DNA from: Yersinia intermedia
GTDB lineage: Bacteria; Pseudomonadota; Gammaproteobacteria; Enterobacterales; Enterobacteriaceae
NCBI RefSeq assembly: GCF_900635455.1
Contig: NZ_LR134116.1
Location: 1,426,001 to 1,490,000, forward strand
DNA length: 64,000 nucleotides
Reading direction: 5' to 3'
The translations under genes were made by a program, and so were the position numbers. The notes below the pieces were generated by a model. The model had not been told where the DNA came from. It searched no databases and was given only the letters and a program-made list of their open reading frames with translations. Shown piece by piece: positions 1 to 10,351 of this stretch (positions are counted from its first letter, which is position 1; each line of letters begins with the position of its first letter).

Positions 1-1573
<1,573 letters not shown>

Positions 1574-1658
1574 GTCATCTACCGGGATATCGTCTATAGC
1601 CGATATCCCCAGTGGATAAATATAGTCGGGAGCGGGTCCATTTTCTCCTTATGATGTA

Positions 1659-1976
1659 TTACTCGGCGCTATCATTACGATCGTGCGGGCCTTTCTTCAG
1701 ATGAATCATGAAATCGGTAAATGCGGTGCGCAGCGGTGCAAACAGCGGGTGTTTACGGTTTTCCAGCATTGTTTCTGAAAACAGTTTCAGCCCGAGGGCA
1801 AATGCTGCGGTTTTCTCTTTGCCGAAGTCTATATCTTCCCGCGCTTGTAACCGTTCGATGATGCCGAGGATCTCGTCGTGATTCTCGGCTTCGAACGTTA
1901 GCGGGGCTTTATCAATAGCGTCACCTTTGCGGTCGGTTAGCGGCTCAATGGTGATGCGATAACGATATCCCGGCAT
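1659..1976 (-). CDS. DUF3861-like small protein
   Basis: Protein of 105 residues beginning MPGYRYRI, then acidic and charged, with no signal peptide or membrane segment. I recognise it as DUF3861-like; its function is unknown to me. The ATG overlaps the stop of the upstream yqjI-like gene (TGATG), so the two are translationally coupled and presumably share the palindromic operator upstream of yqjI. This suggests a link to metal or iron homeostasis, by inference only. Confidence 0.75.
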   Translation of the reverse strand: MPGYRYRITIEPLTDRKGDAIDKAPLTFEAENHDEILGIIERLQAREDIDFGKEKTAAFALGLKLFSETMLENRKHPLFAPLRTAFTDFMIHLKKGPHDRNDSAE

Positions 1977-2641
1977 CAGCTTTTCTCCTGATCTTTTTCA
2001 TCAGTTGTAACCGATGGGGGGGCTAATTCTTTTTCAATCACTTCTACTGCTGTCAGTAATGCGGCGTTAATGCGCGCCACCTGCTCTGGTGCGACATCAG
2101 AACGCATCATACTGCTGCGCAGAATATGGCGTAAGCGATGCATAGCATCAGAAATACCTTCTGCCAGATTCCCTTCTGGCCGTCGATTTACCTGCGCCAA
2201 GCGGGAGAAAATCACATCCACTATTTGTTGATTTTGTTGTAATTCCACTTTACCCGCATCAGTGATTTGGTAGCTTTTACGGCCATTACCGGTTGCCACT
2301 GGCGTGACAAAATCTTGCTCTTCTAGCAGCGTTAGCGTTGGGTAGATAACCCCAGGGCTTGGGACATAGAGCCCAGAAGACGCTTCTTCAATTGCTTTAA
2401 TCAGCTCGTAGCCGTGGCTCGGCTTTTTATCAACCAGCGCCAAGAGTACGATGCGCAAATCTCCGTGTTCGAACAAACGGTGCATTTTATCACCACGACC
2501 ACGCCTGCCACCCCTTACTGCCTCAGCGCCTTCAGCGGCCATATGATGACGGCCCCCGCGATGCATTCTTTTGCCACAACAGCGCTGCCCTTCATGGTGT
2601 TCACCACCTTGGTGATGACCACATTTTGAAAAACCAAACAT
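1976..2641 (-). CDS. yqjI: PadR-family metal-responsive repressor, YqjI-like
   Basis: Transcription factor of 221 residues. Residues 1-50 are very rich in His, Cys, Arg and Gly (CGHHQGGEHHEG, then RCCGKRMHRGGRHH), like the nickel-binding tail of E. coli YqjI. A PadR winged helix follows at about 58-130, with the family blocks HGYELIKAIEE and SPGVIYPTLTLLEEQ. In E. coli, YqjI represses itself and the ferric reductase gene yqjH in response to nickel/iron. No yqjH neighbour is visible here; a DUF3861 gene follows instead, overlapping by one base. Autoregulation is likely through the repeated palindrome immediately upstream. Confidence 0.9.
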   Translation of the reverse strand: MFGFSKCGHHQGGEHHEGQRCCGKRMHRGGRHHMAAEGAEAVRGGRRGRGDKMHRLFEHGDLRIVLLALVDKKPSHGYELIKAIEEASSGLYVPSPGVIYPTLTLLEEQDFVTPVATGNGRKSYQITDAGKVELQQNQQIVDVIFSRLAQVNRRPEGNLAEGISDAMHRLRHILRSSMMRSDVAPEQVARINAALLTAVEVIEKELAPPSVTTDEKDQEKS

Positions 2642-2653
2642 AATGACTCTCCT

Positions 2654-2705
2654 TTAGATATATCTAAACAACTTAGATATATCTAATTTAGATCGATATA
2701 TCTAA
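2654..2705. promoter_or_regulatory. Three-part palindromic operator upstream of yqjI
   Basis: Two perfect copies of the 14-base palindrome TTAGATATATCTAA lie at 2654-2667 and 2673-2686. A third, expanded version at 2688-2705 has the half-sites TTAGAT and ATATCTAA further apart. The block starts 12 bases upstream of the yqjI start codon. Spaced dyads of this kind are expected for a PadR regulator controlling its own gene. The opposite side carries no adjacent gene, so the target appears to be the yqjI-DUF3861 unit. Confidence 0.85.
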
Positions 2706-2915
2706 ATCCGCAAGCCGAGAGTAAAAAATAGTGGATTTTCTGGGTGAAAATAGAGGGGGTTTTTACGTTATTTATTGATATTTATCATAAATATTTATTA
2801 TGTGCCAACGAGAAATGGAGTGAGGAACAAGTCACATATAGTGAGGGGGATGGGTTGGCTGGTAATGTTTTAACAGGATTTTATGGACTTAGTGGGACGT
2901 GCTGAGAGGTGCTAA

Positions 2916-2940
2916 TGGTGTCCCCTACAGAAATCGAACG
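2916..2940. repeat. Left att-like site: imperfect copy of the tRNA-Arg 3' end
   Basis: TGGTGTCCCC at 2916-2925 and AATCGAAC at 2932-2939 match the 3' end of the tRNA-Arg gene at 33867-33890, in the same orientation; the six bases between differ. It marks the left boundary of the island: AT-rich accessory genes begin to its right, chromosomal yqjI lies to its left. Similarity to the integrase end also extends outward (see findings), so this may be a remnant of an earlier insertion rather than a clean attL. Confidence 0.65.
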
Positions 2941-3122
2941 TATAAATATTTTCATGATTTAAAAGAGAATTTTTATAGGTAGTCATAATTGTTCCAACAT
3001 TAATACCAACAAAGAATTTTTATGTCGCTGTCATCGGTTAAGTCTTTGAAACTTGCATAAATCGAGTAAGTCTGGGAAGTTCAACACTAACAGATTATGG
3101 TCTATTGCTGGAGTGTGTTTCG

Positions 3123-3977
3123 ATGAAAAATTGGTCCCCAGAGCATACAAAAGAAATCAAAGCTTGGCTCGACATAGATAACTACCGTAAGTTCGAAGAA
3201 ATCACCTTAAACGGCCTGTATCATGAACTTTGGGCAAGATCGCATTTGTTTAAGCCATGGCCCACGGAGGAAGAGAAAAAAGGGCTGTGGAACTACATGA
3301 CGAAAATTTTCAGTGGCAACCCCCATCTTTTCAATGACACACAACTCGACTACCCAACGACCAACGATAGCCTTTACAATCCTCCCCACATTTTTATAAC
3401 TGATATCAGCAGGCTTGCTCAACTGAGTGTATCTGCTCTCAATGTGAATCTTTTCACTTGGGAAAGAGGAAACGATATATACAGTGTTAACGCTCCCCAT
3501 CACGAAGCTTATGTATCAGCGCTAATGTCTCCTATATGTGAGAAAACTGTTCTGCTCGAAATCGATCTGGGTAGTGGAACAGACGATGAAATTACAGAGT
3601 CCATAAAAGCAGCACTGCCTCAATGGAGACGGATTAAAGGGGTTGAGGTTGATGAGGCTGGGGCGGTTCGTTTTGGCTATGGAACTATCAAAAAAATCAT
3701 AAACTATCGTTTGCCAGCGATGTTGGACATATTGCTATGGGCGAAAAGGAAGGATGTTCGAGTATCAGATGATCGCCTTTCTCGTCTTCTATACACGGAC
3801 GAAGACGATGAGGCTTCAATCCGGCTTCACTATCACATCAAAGATGCAGATCGACCACTTGCTATGAAAGCTGCAACAATGGACTTCGCCAAGCAGTTCA
3901 ATTTTTTCATGAATCGAAATCCACATCTAAAAAACATGAGAGTTTCAGATGTGATGAAACTCTCTGATTCCAACTAA
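3123..3977 (+). CDS. DUF6387-like protein of integrative elements
   Basis: Protein of 284 residues starting MKNWSPEHTKEIKAWLDIDNY; the ATG at 3123 is preferred over a TTG six codons upstream. I recognise it as DUF6387-like, a family seen beside AlpA genes in P4-like islands; molecular function unknown. There is no signal peptide or membrane segment. It is soluble and charged, with a C-terminal half that looks helical. It is the first gene inside the left boundary of the island. Confidence 0.7.
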   Translation: MKNWSPEHTKEIKAWLDIDNYRKFEEITLNGLYHELWARSHLFKPWPTEEEKKGLWNYMTKIFSGNPHLFNDTQLDYPTTNDSLYNPPHIFITDISRLAQLSVSALNVNLFTWERGNDIYSVNAPHHEAYVSALMSPICEKTVLLEIDLGSGTDDEITESIKAALPQWRRIKGVEVDEAGAVRFGYGTIKKIINYRLPAMLDILLWAKRKDVRVSDDRLSRLLYTDEDDEASIRLHYHIKDADRPLAMKAATMDFAKQFNFFMNRNPHLKNMRVSDVMKLSDSN

Positions 3978-4101
3978 TCGTAACTCCACGACACCTAGAT
4001 CTACAGGGCTACTCATTGCCCTGTAGTTCGGAAGCTCGCTCCTTTCTTATTCCGACAGTTCGTATAGTCATTTCATTGAAACGAACAAGAAGAAATATGA
4101 A

Positions 4102-4308
4102 ATGAACAACAAAAGCACTCGTCTAATACGTCTTCCTGAAGTCCTCTTGAGAACTGGTTACGGAAAAGCCTGGATCTATCGGCTCATCAGCGAAGGGCGT
4201 TTCCCAACTCAAATTAAAATCGGCTCACGGTCTATAGCTTTTATTGAAAGTGAAATTGATGATTGGATTCAAGCAACAATAGATGAAACAAGAAAAAACG
4301 CTGCTTAA
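4102..4308 (+). CDS. AlpA-family DNA-binding regulator
   Basis: Protein of 68 residues with the AlpA/MerR-like winged helix-turn-helix: RLPEVLLRTGYGKAWIYRLI, then EGRFPTQIKIGSRSIAF and ESEIDDWI. In CP4-57 and P4-like elements AlpA proteins activate integrase or excision genes. The P4-type integrase of this island lies at the other end, so control in trans over excision is plausible. The length is typical of the family. Confidence 0.88.
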   Translation: MNNKSTRLIRLPEVLLRTGYGKAWIYRLISEGRFPTQIKIGSRSIAFIESEIDDWIQATIDETRKNAA

Positions 4309-4633
4309 AACTAATTCTATTAAAGGATAGAGAAAATGGAAATATTTACAAAAATGTAAAGTTTGAATGATAAATACAGGGTTAAACTTTACAAAATACT
4401 TAACGAAAACATTGAGTGTCTTATTCTAGTTAGGTTTGACACTCGTTTCTAAGTATTAGGTGTACATAATAGTTACTAGATCTACCAGATGATAAATTGT
4501 AATTTTTCAAATCGTTATATATTGATTTACATATAATTTTAAGAATATTCTCTTTAATTTTTTTTGTAAATTTAAAAACCGTCTATTACTAATATATTAG
4601 AACTATACTTTTTGTAAACTTTAGGAGGAATAT
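4309..4633. other. AT-rich non-coding spacer with a repeated TTTTGTAAA motif and an inverted repeat
   Basis: No convincing ORF. It contains a perfect 9-base inverted repeat (GTAAAGTTT 4356-4364, AAACTTTAC 4384-4392) and further TTTTGTAAA-NTTTA copies near 4561 and 4611. The last copy sits just before the TAGGAGGA ribosome binding site of the first recombinase. It could hold the recombinase promoter, recombinase binding sites or one end of a transposon-like unit. Confidence 0.5.
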
Positions 4634-5836
4634 ATGTGTAGTATTTGCGTGGATTCATTTATGTTTGAAAATGGTGAAAGATATTGTCATGTTGTTGATA
4701 AAGAAACAGGGGAACCACTTTTTTATCCTAATCTGTATATAACAACACAAGTCAGGAATCGTTCTGAATCAATATCAACAATGAAAGTGATAGCAGGCAA
4801 CATTTCATTGCTATATCGCTTTTTTTACAATAAGAACATTGAGATTGACGAAAGAATTCAGAAGATGATATTTCTGACTCCTAATGAAATCGATGACTTG
4901 ATAGAGTATACATCGATCAATTTCAAGAAAGCAAAACCTAACAGTTTTAAAGATATTGCTGTTAAAATTCCAACTAGATATTTCAGGGTGACAACAATTG
5001 CTAACTATCTAGAATGGTTATGCAAAATTCATCTTTCTCTTTCAAGCCAGAAAGATAAGATTAAAGAGATACAGATTTTCATTAAAAACATCAAAAGAAA
5101 ACAGCCAAGGAACAACAGTAAATATAATATGAATATTGAAAAAAGTTTAGATGAAAATCAACTTGATTCCTTATTTAACGTGCTTGCACCCGGTAGTAAT
5201 TCAAACCCATTTTCAATGAATGTACAAAAAAGGAATAATCTGATATTTCTGTTGCTTCACTCATTTGGCATTAGAGTTGGTGAGCTTTTGAATTTAAGGA
5301 TTAGCGATATCAATTTTTCAGAATCAACAATCTCTATAAGAAGAAGACCTAATGATAGATCAGATCCACGAGTATACCAGCCATTGGTTAAAACTTGTGA
5401 GAGAAAGCTGAGTGTTGATACAACACTAATGCTGGAAATTTCAGACTATATTTTAAATGATAGACGCAAAATTAAAAACGCGAAAAAGAACGATTTTCTT
5501 TTTGTTACTTACAAGGAAGGCCGAACCCAGGGACAACCTCTATCATTTTCCTCCTATCATAAAATAGTCAGCGTTGTTCGACAATCATCTTCACTTTTAG
5601 ATGGATTGACAGGTCATAAACTTAGACATACTTGGAACTATGAGTTTTCGAAAGCAATAGATGAAATAGGGGGCATCTCAGATGAAAAGGAACAGCAAAT
5701 CCGTTCTTACCTAATGGGATGGAGACCGGGTTCAGACACTTCATTAATCTATAATCGCAGGCATATTGTCGAAATTTCGAAAAAGACATCAATTGATCTT
5801 CAAAAGACACTATTTAAAGGAATGTGTAATGAATAA
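4634..5836 (+). CDS. Tyrosine recombinase 1 of a Tn554-like module (TnpA-like)
   Basis: Protein of 400 residues. The C-terminal catalytic domain shows the first Arg in HSFGIRVGELLNLRI, the His-x-x-Arg box in GHKLRHTWNYEF and a C-terminal YNRRH that supplies the nucleophile tyrosine. The N-terminal part looks like a SAM-like core-binding domain. A strong TTAGGAGGA ribosome binding site precedes the ATG. It overlaps the next recombinase by 8 bases. Its size and place before a roughly 624-residue recombinase and a roughly 128-residue coiled-coil protein recall Tn554 TnpA (about 361 residues). Confidence 0.85.
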   Translation: MCSICVDSFMFENGERYCHVVDKETGEPLFYPNLYITTQVRNRSESISTMKVIAGNISLLYRFFYNKNIEIDERIQKMIFLTPNEIDDLIEYTSINFKKAKPNSFKDIAVKIPTRYFRVTTIANYLEWLCKIHLSLSSQKDKIKEIQIFIKNIKRKQPRNNSKYNMNIEKSLDENQLDSLFNVLAPGSNSNPFSMNVQKRNNLIFLLLHSFGIRVGELLNLRISDINFSESTISIRRRPNDRSDPRVYQPLVKTCERKLSVDTTLMLEISDYILNDRRKIKNAKKNDFLFVTYKEGRTQGQPLSFSSYHKIVSVVRQSSSLLDGLTGHKLRHTWNYEFSKAIDEIGGISDEKEQQIRSYLMGWRPGSDTSLIYNRRHIVEISKKTSIDLQKTLFKGMCNE

Positions 5837-7139
5837 TATTATGCAAAACAATAAAAAAATAGAATCTAATGAAGGTAAAACCATTATCGTCCAGAGGGTA
5901 TTAGGTTTAGATGAGAACAGTAAAATAAGTATTAGCAATTTAATCGAGATTATGAATGTAAACTTGCTTAATGGATTCATAAATACATTGCAGCAATATG
6001 CTTGTAGTAATAGTCGTTCTTACGTAAAAACCATAATTAATCATATGGTGCATTTCATTAAGAACATACAGCCAGAAAGCATTAATGATAAGGCAGTAAT
6101 GCAATATAAAAATATCCACCCTACAAATTTACGGGTTTTAAGACCATTTATTATTAAATGGTTCGAGTTTGGATATCCTGGAGTTGATGAAAATGCAGTT
6201 GAGTTATTGAAACACTTCGATCTTAAAATAAAGAAATTTGGGCAGGCAGTTTTGCAAGACGACCCGAATGAAGGACCACTAACTAAACATGAGCTTGATT
6301 CATTGATCAAAGCTATAACTAATGCGTATGGCAAAGGGGAATTATCATTATCAGATTATGCGATATCGTTATTAATTAGCATGACAGGAAGAAGGCCGCA
6401 GCAGTTAGTTCTGTTAAAATATAAAGATATTAAAAAAAAGAATATAAGTGGCGATTTAACTGAATTCTTAATTAGTATGCCAAGAGTTAAACAACGAGAT
6501 GTACAACAACAATATCGGGATATTGCTATAATCCCGCACCTGGCTTCGATTATAGTTAAGCAAGCCAATGATTCAGTTGATCTTGTTGAGAAAGTTCTTG
6601 GCATGTCTCTTGATGATAAGGTTAAAGGAGAAATTCCTATATTTCTAAACAAGCAAAGCCTGTGCAAGTTAGAGAAAACAAAAAATATATTTGAGCTAAC
6701 AAATAATGATGTATTAAATGCAAAGCCTTCAATAGCCCATGCTGCATTAACTAGAATAGTTAAATTTGAAAATTTAATTTCAAGCCGGACAGGTTTGTTA
6801 CTAAAAATTAATCCAAGAAGACTTCGTCATACGATAGCGACACTGCTGGCTCAGGATGGTCATGATGCCAGCGTCATTGCCGAATTGCTTGACCACTCTT
6901 CGACTTCAAGTGTTGGGATTTATATTAAGAACTTAGCCGATAGTGCAGAAAGGATAGATAATGCTGTTACAAAGCAACTTTCATTTTTAGCAGATATTTT
7001 TATGTATGGGATGAAATCGAAAAAAGACCTGGCTTTTAAGTTTTTCTCGACAAAAATATGTCAATCGCAAAATTCAGATTACCCTTGTGAACAATGTGCT
7101 TTTTTTATCCCATTTGAAGATATTAAGGATAACAGTTAA
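5829..7139 (+). CDS. Tyrosine recombinase 2 of the trio
   Basis: Protein of 436 residues starting at the ATG overlapping the previous stop. Catalytic signatures: MTGRRPQQLVLLKY (first Arg), NPRRLRHTIATLLAQDGHD (His-x-x-Arg region) and DHSSTSSVGIYIKN (His/Ser-Tyr). The C-terminus carries CQSQNSDYPCEQCAFF, a Cys cluster that may bind metal. Its stop TAA overlaps the next ATG by one base. Classical Tn554 has no such middle recombinase, so this trio resembles recombinase-in-trio (RIT) organisation with a Tn554-type last pair. Confidence 0.85.
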   Translation: MNNIMQNNKKIESNEGKTIIVQRVLGLDENSKISISNLIEIMNVNLLNGFINTLQQYACSNSRSYVKTIINHMVHFIKNIQPESINDKAVMQYKNIHPTNLRVLRPFIIKWFEFGYPGVDENAVELLKHFDLKIKKFGQAVLQDDPNEGPLTKHELDSLIKAITNAYGKGELSLSDYAISLLISMTGRRPQQLVLLKYKDIKKKNISGDLTEFLISMPRVKQRDVQQQYRDIAIIPHLASIIVKQANDSVDLVEKVLGMSLDDKVKGEIPIFLNKQSLCKLEKTKNIFELTNNDVLNAKPSIAHAALTRIVKFENLISSRTGLLLKINPRRLRHTIATLLAQDGHDASVIAELLDHSSTSSVGIYIKNLADSAERIDNAVTKQLSFLADIFMYGMKSKKDLAFKFFSTKICQSQNSDYPCEQCAFFIPFEDIKDNS

Positions 7140-9013
7140 TGAATAATATCGTTTTGTTTAAATCTAAATATTCAATAAATGTGGAGGATAATTATAACAA
7201 CTTCATAAAGTTTTGCCATTATAAATTGATTGGATTTACTCAAATTAAAGATTGGGATAACTGTGTGTGGAAAGGAGTTACGACATTTCGGAAGATCGGC
7301 GTGGGGTGCAAAAAATTCAGTTCTGCAGATGCAATGCATGACGAGTTTGCTAATTTTGCTAAAGCATACATTAAGTATCAACACTCACTAAAACCGCTAA
7401 AGAGCTATGGATCTGTGATGATGGCATTGAGGTGTCTTGAACAAGCACTTTTGCAGATTTGTAGTAATGGTTTCATTTATAATGTTACAACCATAATTTT
7501 TGATGAAGCAATGCAAATCGGAAGAAAACATTTCAAGGGTAATGTTTTGGCACAATGTGGAACACAGCTTGAAAGATTATCCAATTTCCTTTACGAACAT
7601 AATCTTGTAAAAGCTGGCTATATAGCTTGGAAAAATTCGGTAAAACAAAAAGTTAAAAATAATTATATTCCAGTCATAGATGACTATCAAAGAAAAGATA
7701 AATTGCCCAATGAGTCTGCGTTATTAGCTATTGCAGATATCTTTTCAAAAGATGATGATGTAATGAGCCAAAGAGATATGTTTACAAGTTCAGTATTTGC
7801 GCTTCTCCTCTGTTGTCCAAGCCGAATTTCTGAGATTTTAGCTTTACCTGCTGATTGTGAAATTATCCAGCAAGATAGCAAGGGAATTGAAAGATATGCT
7901 TTGAGATTTTATTCAGTTAAGGGATATGGGCCTAATATAAAGTGGATTCCACAAGTTATGGTGCCAGTTGCAAAGAAAGCTGTCAGAAGGCTACGTCATC
8001 TCTCTCGAAATGCAAGGTCACTGGCTATATGGTGCGAAGATCACCCTGACGAGTTTTATCGACATGAACTGTGTCCATTGGTCGATGAAAAAGAGAAATT
8101 AACAGTTGAGCAGGTCTGCCATGCATTGGGATATCCTTTGCATGACAAAAAAGCATGTATATTGAAAGTTAAAAGGACGAGTCTTGATGGCAATAAGACC
8201 TTCCTTAATGCAAGTGATTACGCATACACATTGACTGAACTATGGAAAATGATTCGTTCAGGATTTAGCCAAAATTTCCCATGGTTTGATAAAGAAAAAT
8301 CTATAAAATATAGTAATGCATTATGTTTACTTAATGATAATCAGCTTGTTTTGTCACGAATGACGAATATCTATTCTCTGTATAAACCTACTAAAGGATT
8401 CTTTTCCGTTGATATGCAATGGAAAGAAAGTCATGAGTATGGTTATAAAAATATCTTTGCTCGATATGGTTTCTTTGATGAGGAAGGAAAGCCACTACTC
8501 ATTCGTTCACACCAGCCAAGACATCTTTTAAACACAATTGCTCATTACGGTGAAATGTCGGAATTAGATATCTCAAAATGGTCTGGTAGAGTCAATGTAA
8601 ATCAGAACCGTGTTTATAACCATATTTCAGAAGAAGAGATGGTGGAAAAAGTTGGAACTATTGATTTCCATGTAAATTCTTATTGCCATAAGGAGCCGAA
8701 CTCATCTGCAGGATTAGCTGTGAACTTAAATGATCTTCAGCATGGAGCAATACACTTAACAGAACGCGGTTATTGTATTCATGATTATGCAATTCTACCT
8801 TGTGAAAAAATAAATCAATATATTGAGTCATACAATCACTTAAAAGAACTAAAACCAACTGATAAGAATAGGCTTCTAATCATCAGAGATAGAATAATAG
8901 AGTTCAAGAGACTAACTCACGTAGCATTTGAAAATGGTGACTATGGTGCTGAAAAATGGATCAAGCATCATGAGTTGAATTTAAATAGAATAAACAATCT
9001 GTTAGGTAACTAA
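7139..9013 (+). CDS. Tyrosine recombinase 3 of the trio (TnpB-like, large)
   Basis: Protein of 624 residues, almost the size of Tn554 TnpB (about 630). Catalytic elements: CCPSRISEILAL (first Arg), IRSHQPRHLLNTIAHYG (His-x-x-Arg), SKWSGRVNVNQNRVYNH (late His/Trp position and Tyr). The C-terminal region after about residue 520 has HLTERGYCIHDYAILPCEK, a Cys/His pattern seen in the family. Translationally coupled to recombinase 2 (TAATG). The three proteins presumably act together on the element ends. Confidence 0.86.
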   Translation: MNNIVLFKSKYSINVEDNYNNFIKFCHYKLIGFTQIKDWDNCVWKGVTTFRKIGVGCKKFSSADAMHDEFANFAKAYIKYQHSLKPLKSYGSVMMALRCLEQALLQICSNGFIYNVTTIIFDEAMQIGRKHFKGNVLAQCGTQLERLSNFLYEHNLVKAGYIAWKNSVKQKVKNNYIPVIDDYQRKDKLPNESALLAIADIFSKDDDVMSQRDMFTSSVFALLLCCPSRISEILALPADCEIIQQDSKGIERYALRFYSVKGYGPNIKWIPQVMVPVAKKAVRRLRHLSRNARSLAIWCEDHPDEFYRHELCPLVDEKEKLTVEQVCHALGYPLHDKKACILKVKRTSLDGNKTFLNASDYAYTLTELWKMIRSGFSQNFPWFDKEKSIKYSNALCLLNDNQLVLSRMTNIYSLYKPTKGFFSVDMQWKESHEYGYKNIFARYGFFDEEGKPLLIRSHQPRHLLNTIAHYGEMSELDISKWSGRVNVNQNRVYNHISEEEMVEKVGTIDFHVNSYCHKEPNSSAGLAVNLNDLQHGAIHLTERGYCIHDYAILPCEKINQYIESYNHLKELKPTDKNRLLIIRDRIIEFKRLTHVAFENGDYGAEKWIKHHELNLNRINNLLGN

Positions 9014-9027
9014 AATAGGAAAAATCT

Positions 9028-9414
9028 ATGGCAAAACATTTGAGTAGTAGTGAGATAAAGGAGATAACATATATTATAAAAATGTGGAATGGGAAAATCA
9101 CATGGGTTAATTTGTGTGAGTCAATACACAAAAAATTAAATAGAACCATAACTAGGCAATCACTTAATTCACATGAGGAGGTTGTCGAGGCGTATAGAGT
9201 TAAAAAGAACGTATTAAATTTGAAAGCATCTGATTTAAAGAAACCTGCAAATTTAGCTATTGCTGCACAGCAGATTTTGAACCTTAAAGCAGAGAATGAC
9301 GCATTAAAAAGCCAAAATAAAAGGTATAAGGAACAGTTTACCCGTTGGCAGTATAATGCTTACAGGCATGGTGTTTCACCAGAGAACTTGAATCGACCAT
9401 TTAATCAAAAGTAA
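9028..9414 (+). CDS. Small TnpC-like coiled-coil accessory protein
   Basis: Protein of 128 residues, close to Tn554 TnpC (125). The N-terminal half is basic and looks like a helix-turn-helix (WVNLCESIHKKLNRTITRQSL). The C-terminal half, about 75-110, is a predicted coiled coil (AAQQILNLKAENDALKSQNK). It follows recombinase 3 by 14 bases with an AGGA ribosome binding site. In Tn554, TnpC modulates the efficiency or orientation of transposition; the same role is inferred here. Confidence 0.75.
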   Translation: MAKHLSSSEIKEITYIIKMWNGKITWVNLCESIHKKLNRTITRQSLNSHEEVVEAYRVKKNVLNLKASDLKKPANLAIAAQQILNLKAENDALKSQNKRYKEQFTRWQYNAYRHGVSPENLNRPFNQK

Positions 9415-9553
9415 ATAATAATGATTGAGTTAGTATAATGATATTTTTATTATTTATTTTTAGATTGATAGGTTTTACCTATTGACAATTGCTCTAAAGC
9501 TGATAATTATTTAGTTAAGTCAGGAAGACAAACCTATTGCAAGGATGCAATTT

Positions 9554-9976
9554 ATGGATAATAAAATAGATTCTCTAACAAGAGAAGAGCAGCTAATCAT
9601 GCTCATCGATAAATATATCAATGACACGTATAACCCAGAAGATGAAATATATACATATAAGTTATATTTGATCTTTGTTGGATATCATCTGAAATATTTT
9701 CAACCCCATGCTATTTACAGTGATTCTGTTAGTAATATTGATAATGTTATGCAAATGTTTTGCAGCGTATTCAAATGTATGAAAAGTAACTTCATTAAAA
9801 AATTACGGAATAAAGATGTCATTTTTATCCAATTAAATGCACTTGTTGACTATATCGAAGGGAATCAAATCAGATTAGAGCAAGTCTACGTTGAATTGAA
9901 AGCTCAGTATGAGAAGCGTGAGATAAGCAAGGGGGTTATAAATAAGGGAAGTTCGAGGAAGAGAGTAAGGTTGTGA
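9554..9976 (+). CDS. Hypothetical protein downstream of the recombinase module
   Basis: Protein of 140 residues from the ATG at 9554 (preceded by AAGG; an in-frame ATG three codons upstream is the alternative). I do not recognise the family. It is soluble and helix-rich, with a basic C-terminal tail (KGSSRKRVRL) that could contact nucleic acid. It is followed closely by a strong hairpin terminator at 9991, so it ends the rightward transcription unit that starts with the recombinases. Confidence 0.65.
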   Translation: MDNKIDSLTREEQLIMLIDKYINDTYNPEDEIYTYKLYLIFVGYHLKYFQPHAIYSDSVSNIDNVMQMFCSVFKCMKSNFIKKLRNKDVIFIQLNALVDYIEGNQIRLEQVYVELKAQYEKREISKGVINKGSSRKRVRL

Positions 9977-9990
9977 TACGTCTATCAAAA

Positions 9991-10014
9991 AAAAGCTCCC
10001 AGAAGGGAGCTTTT
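9991..10014. terminator. Bidirectional hairpin terminator
   Basis: A perfect 10-base stem (AAAAGCTCCC / GGGAGCTTTT) around the loop AGAA, with A and T tracts on both sides. It lies between the rightward unit ending at 9976 and the leftward lipoprotein gene ending at 10031, so it can serve both. Confidence 0.9.
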
Positions 10015-10030
10015 GTAAGGTAATTAATCA

Positions 10031-10351
10031 TTAATTGCCGATCACTTTCCAGCCATCGTCAGTTTTGAGTAATCTAACTGGTGTAGTTCTGTTTTCATTA
10101 TTAATACTTATTTCAGCATTGCATTTGTAACTTTTATCAGATTCTTTTGCACAATCAATTTTCTTAACAGAGTTTAGCGTTCTAAGCATTGCTTCCGGAG
10201 CATTTGGGTTAATGGCTCGAACTGCAGAATTCCCACTCTCTATAGACTTGTTTAATGCATTTGAAATATCATTTTCTGAGGGCTCGCTATCGCACCCTGC
10301 AAGCAGGAAAGAAGAAATTATGACTGCTGCAACAAAAGTATATTTTTTCAT
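10031..10351 (-). CDS. Small lipoprotein of unknown function
   Basis: Protein of 106 residues from the ATG at 10351 (a GTG four codons upstream is the alternative). It has a basic start (MKKYTF), a hydrophobic stretch and the lipobox LLAGC at about residues 17-21, so it should be lipidated. The mature part is polar, with two Cys (DCAKES, YKCNAE) that may form a disulfide, and ends in DDGWKVIGN. No family recognised. It sits alone between two terminator-like or regulatory spacers. Confidence 0.75.
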   Translation of the reverse strand: MKKYTFVAAVIISSFLLAGCDSEPSENDISNALNKSIESGNSAVRAINPNAPEAMLRTLNSVKKIDCAKESDKSYKCNAEISINNENRTTPVRLLKTDDGWKVIGN

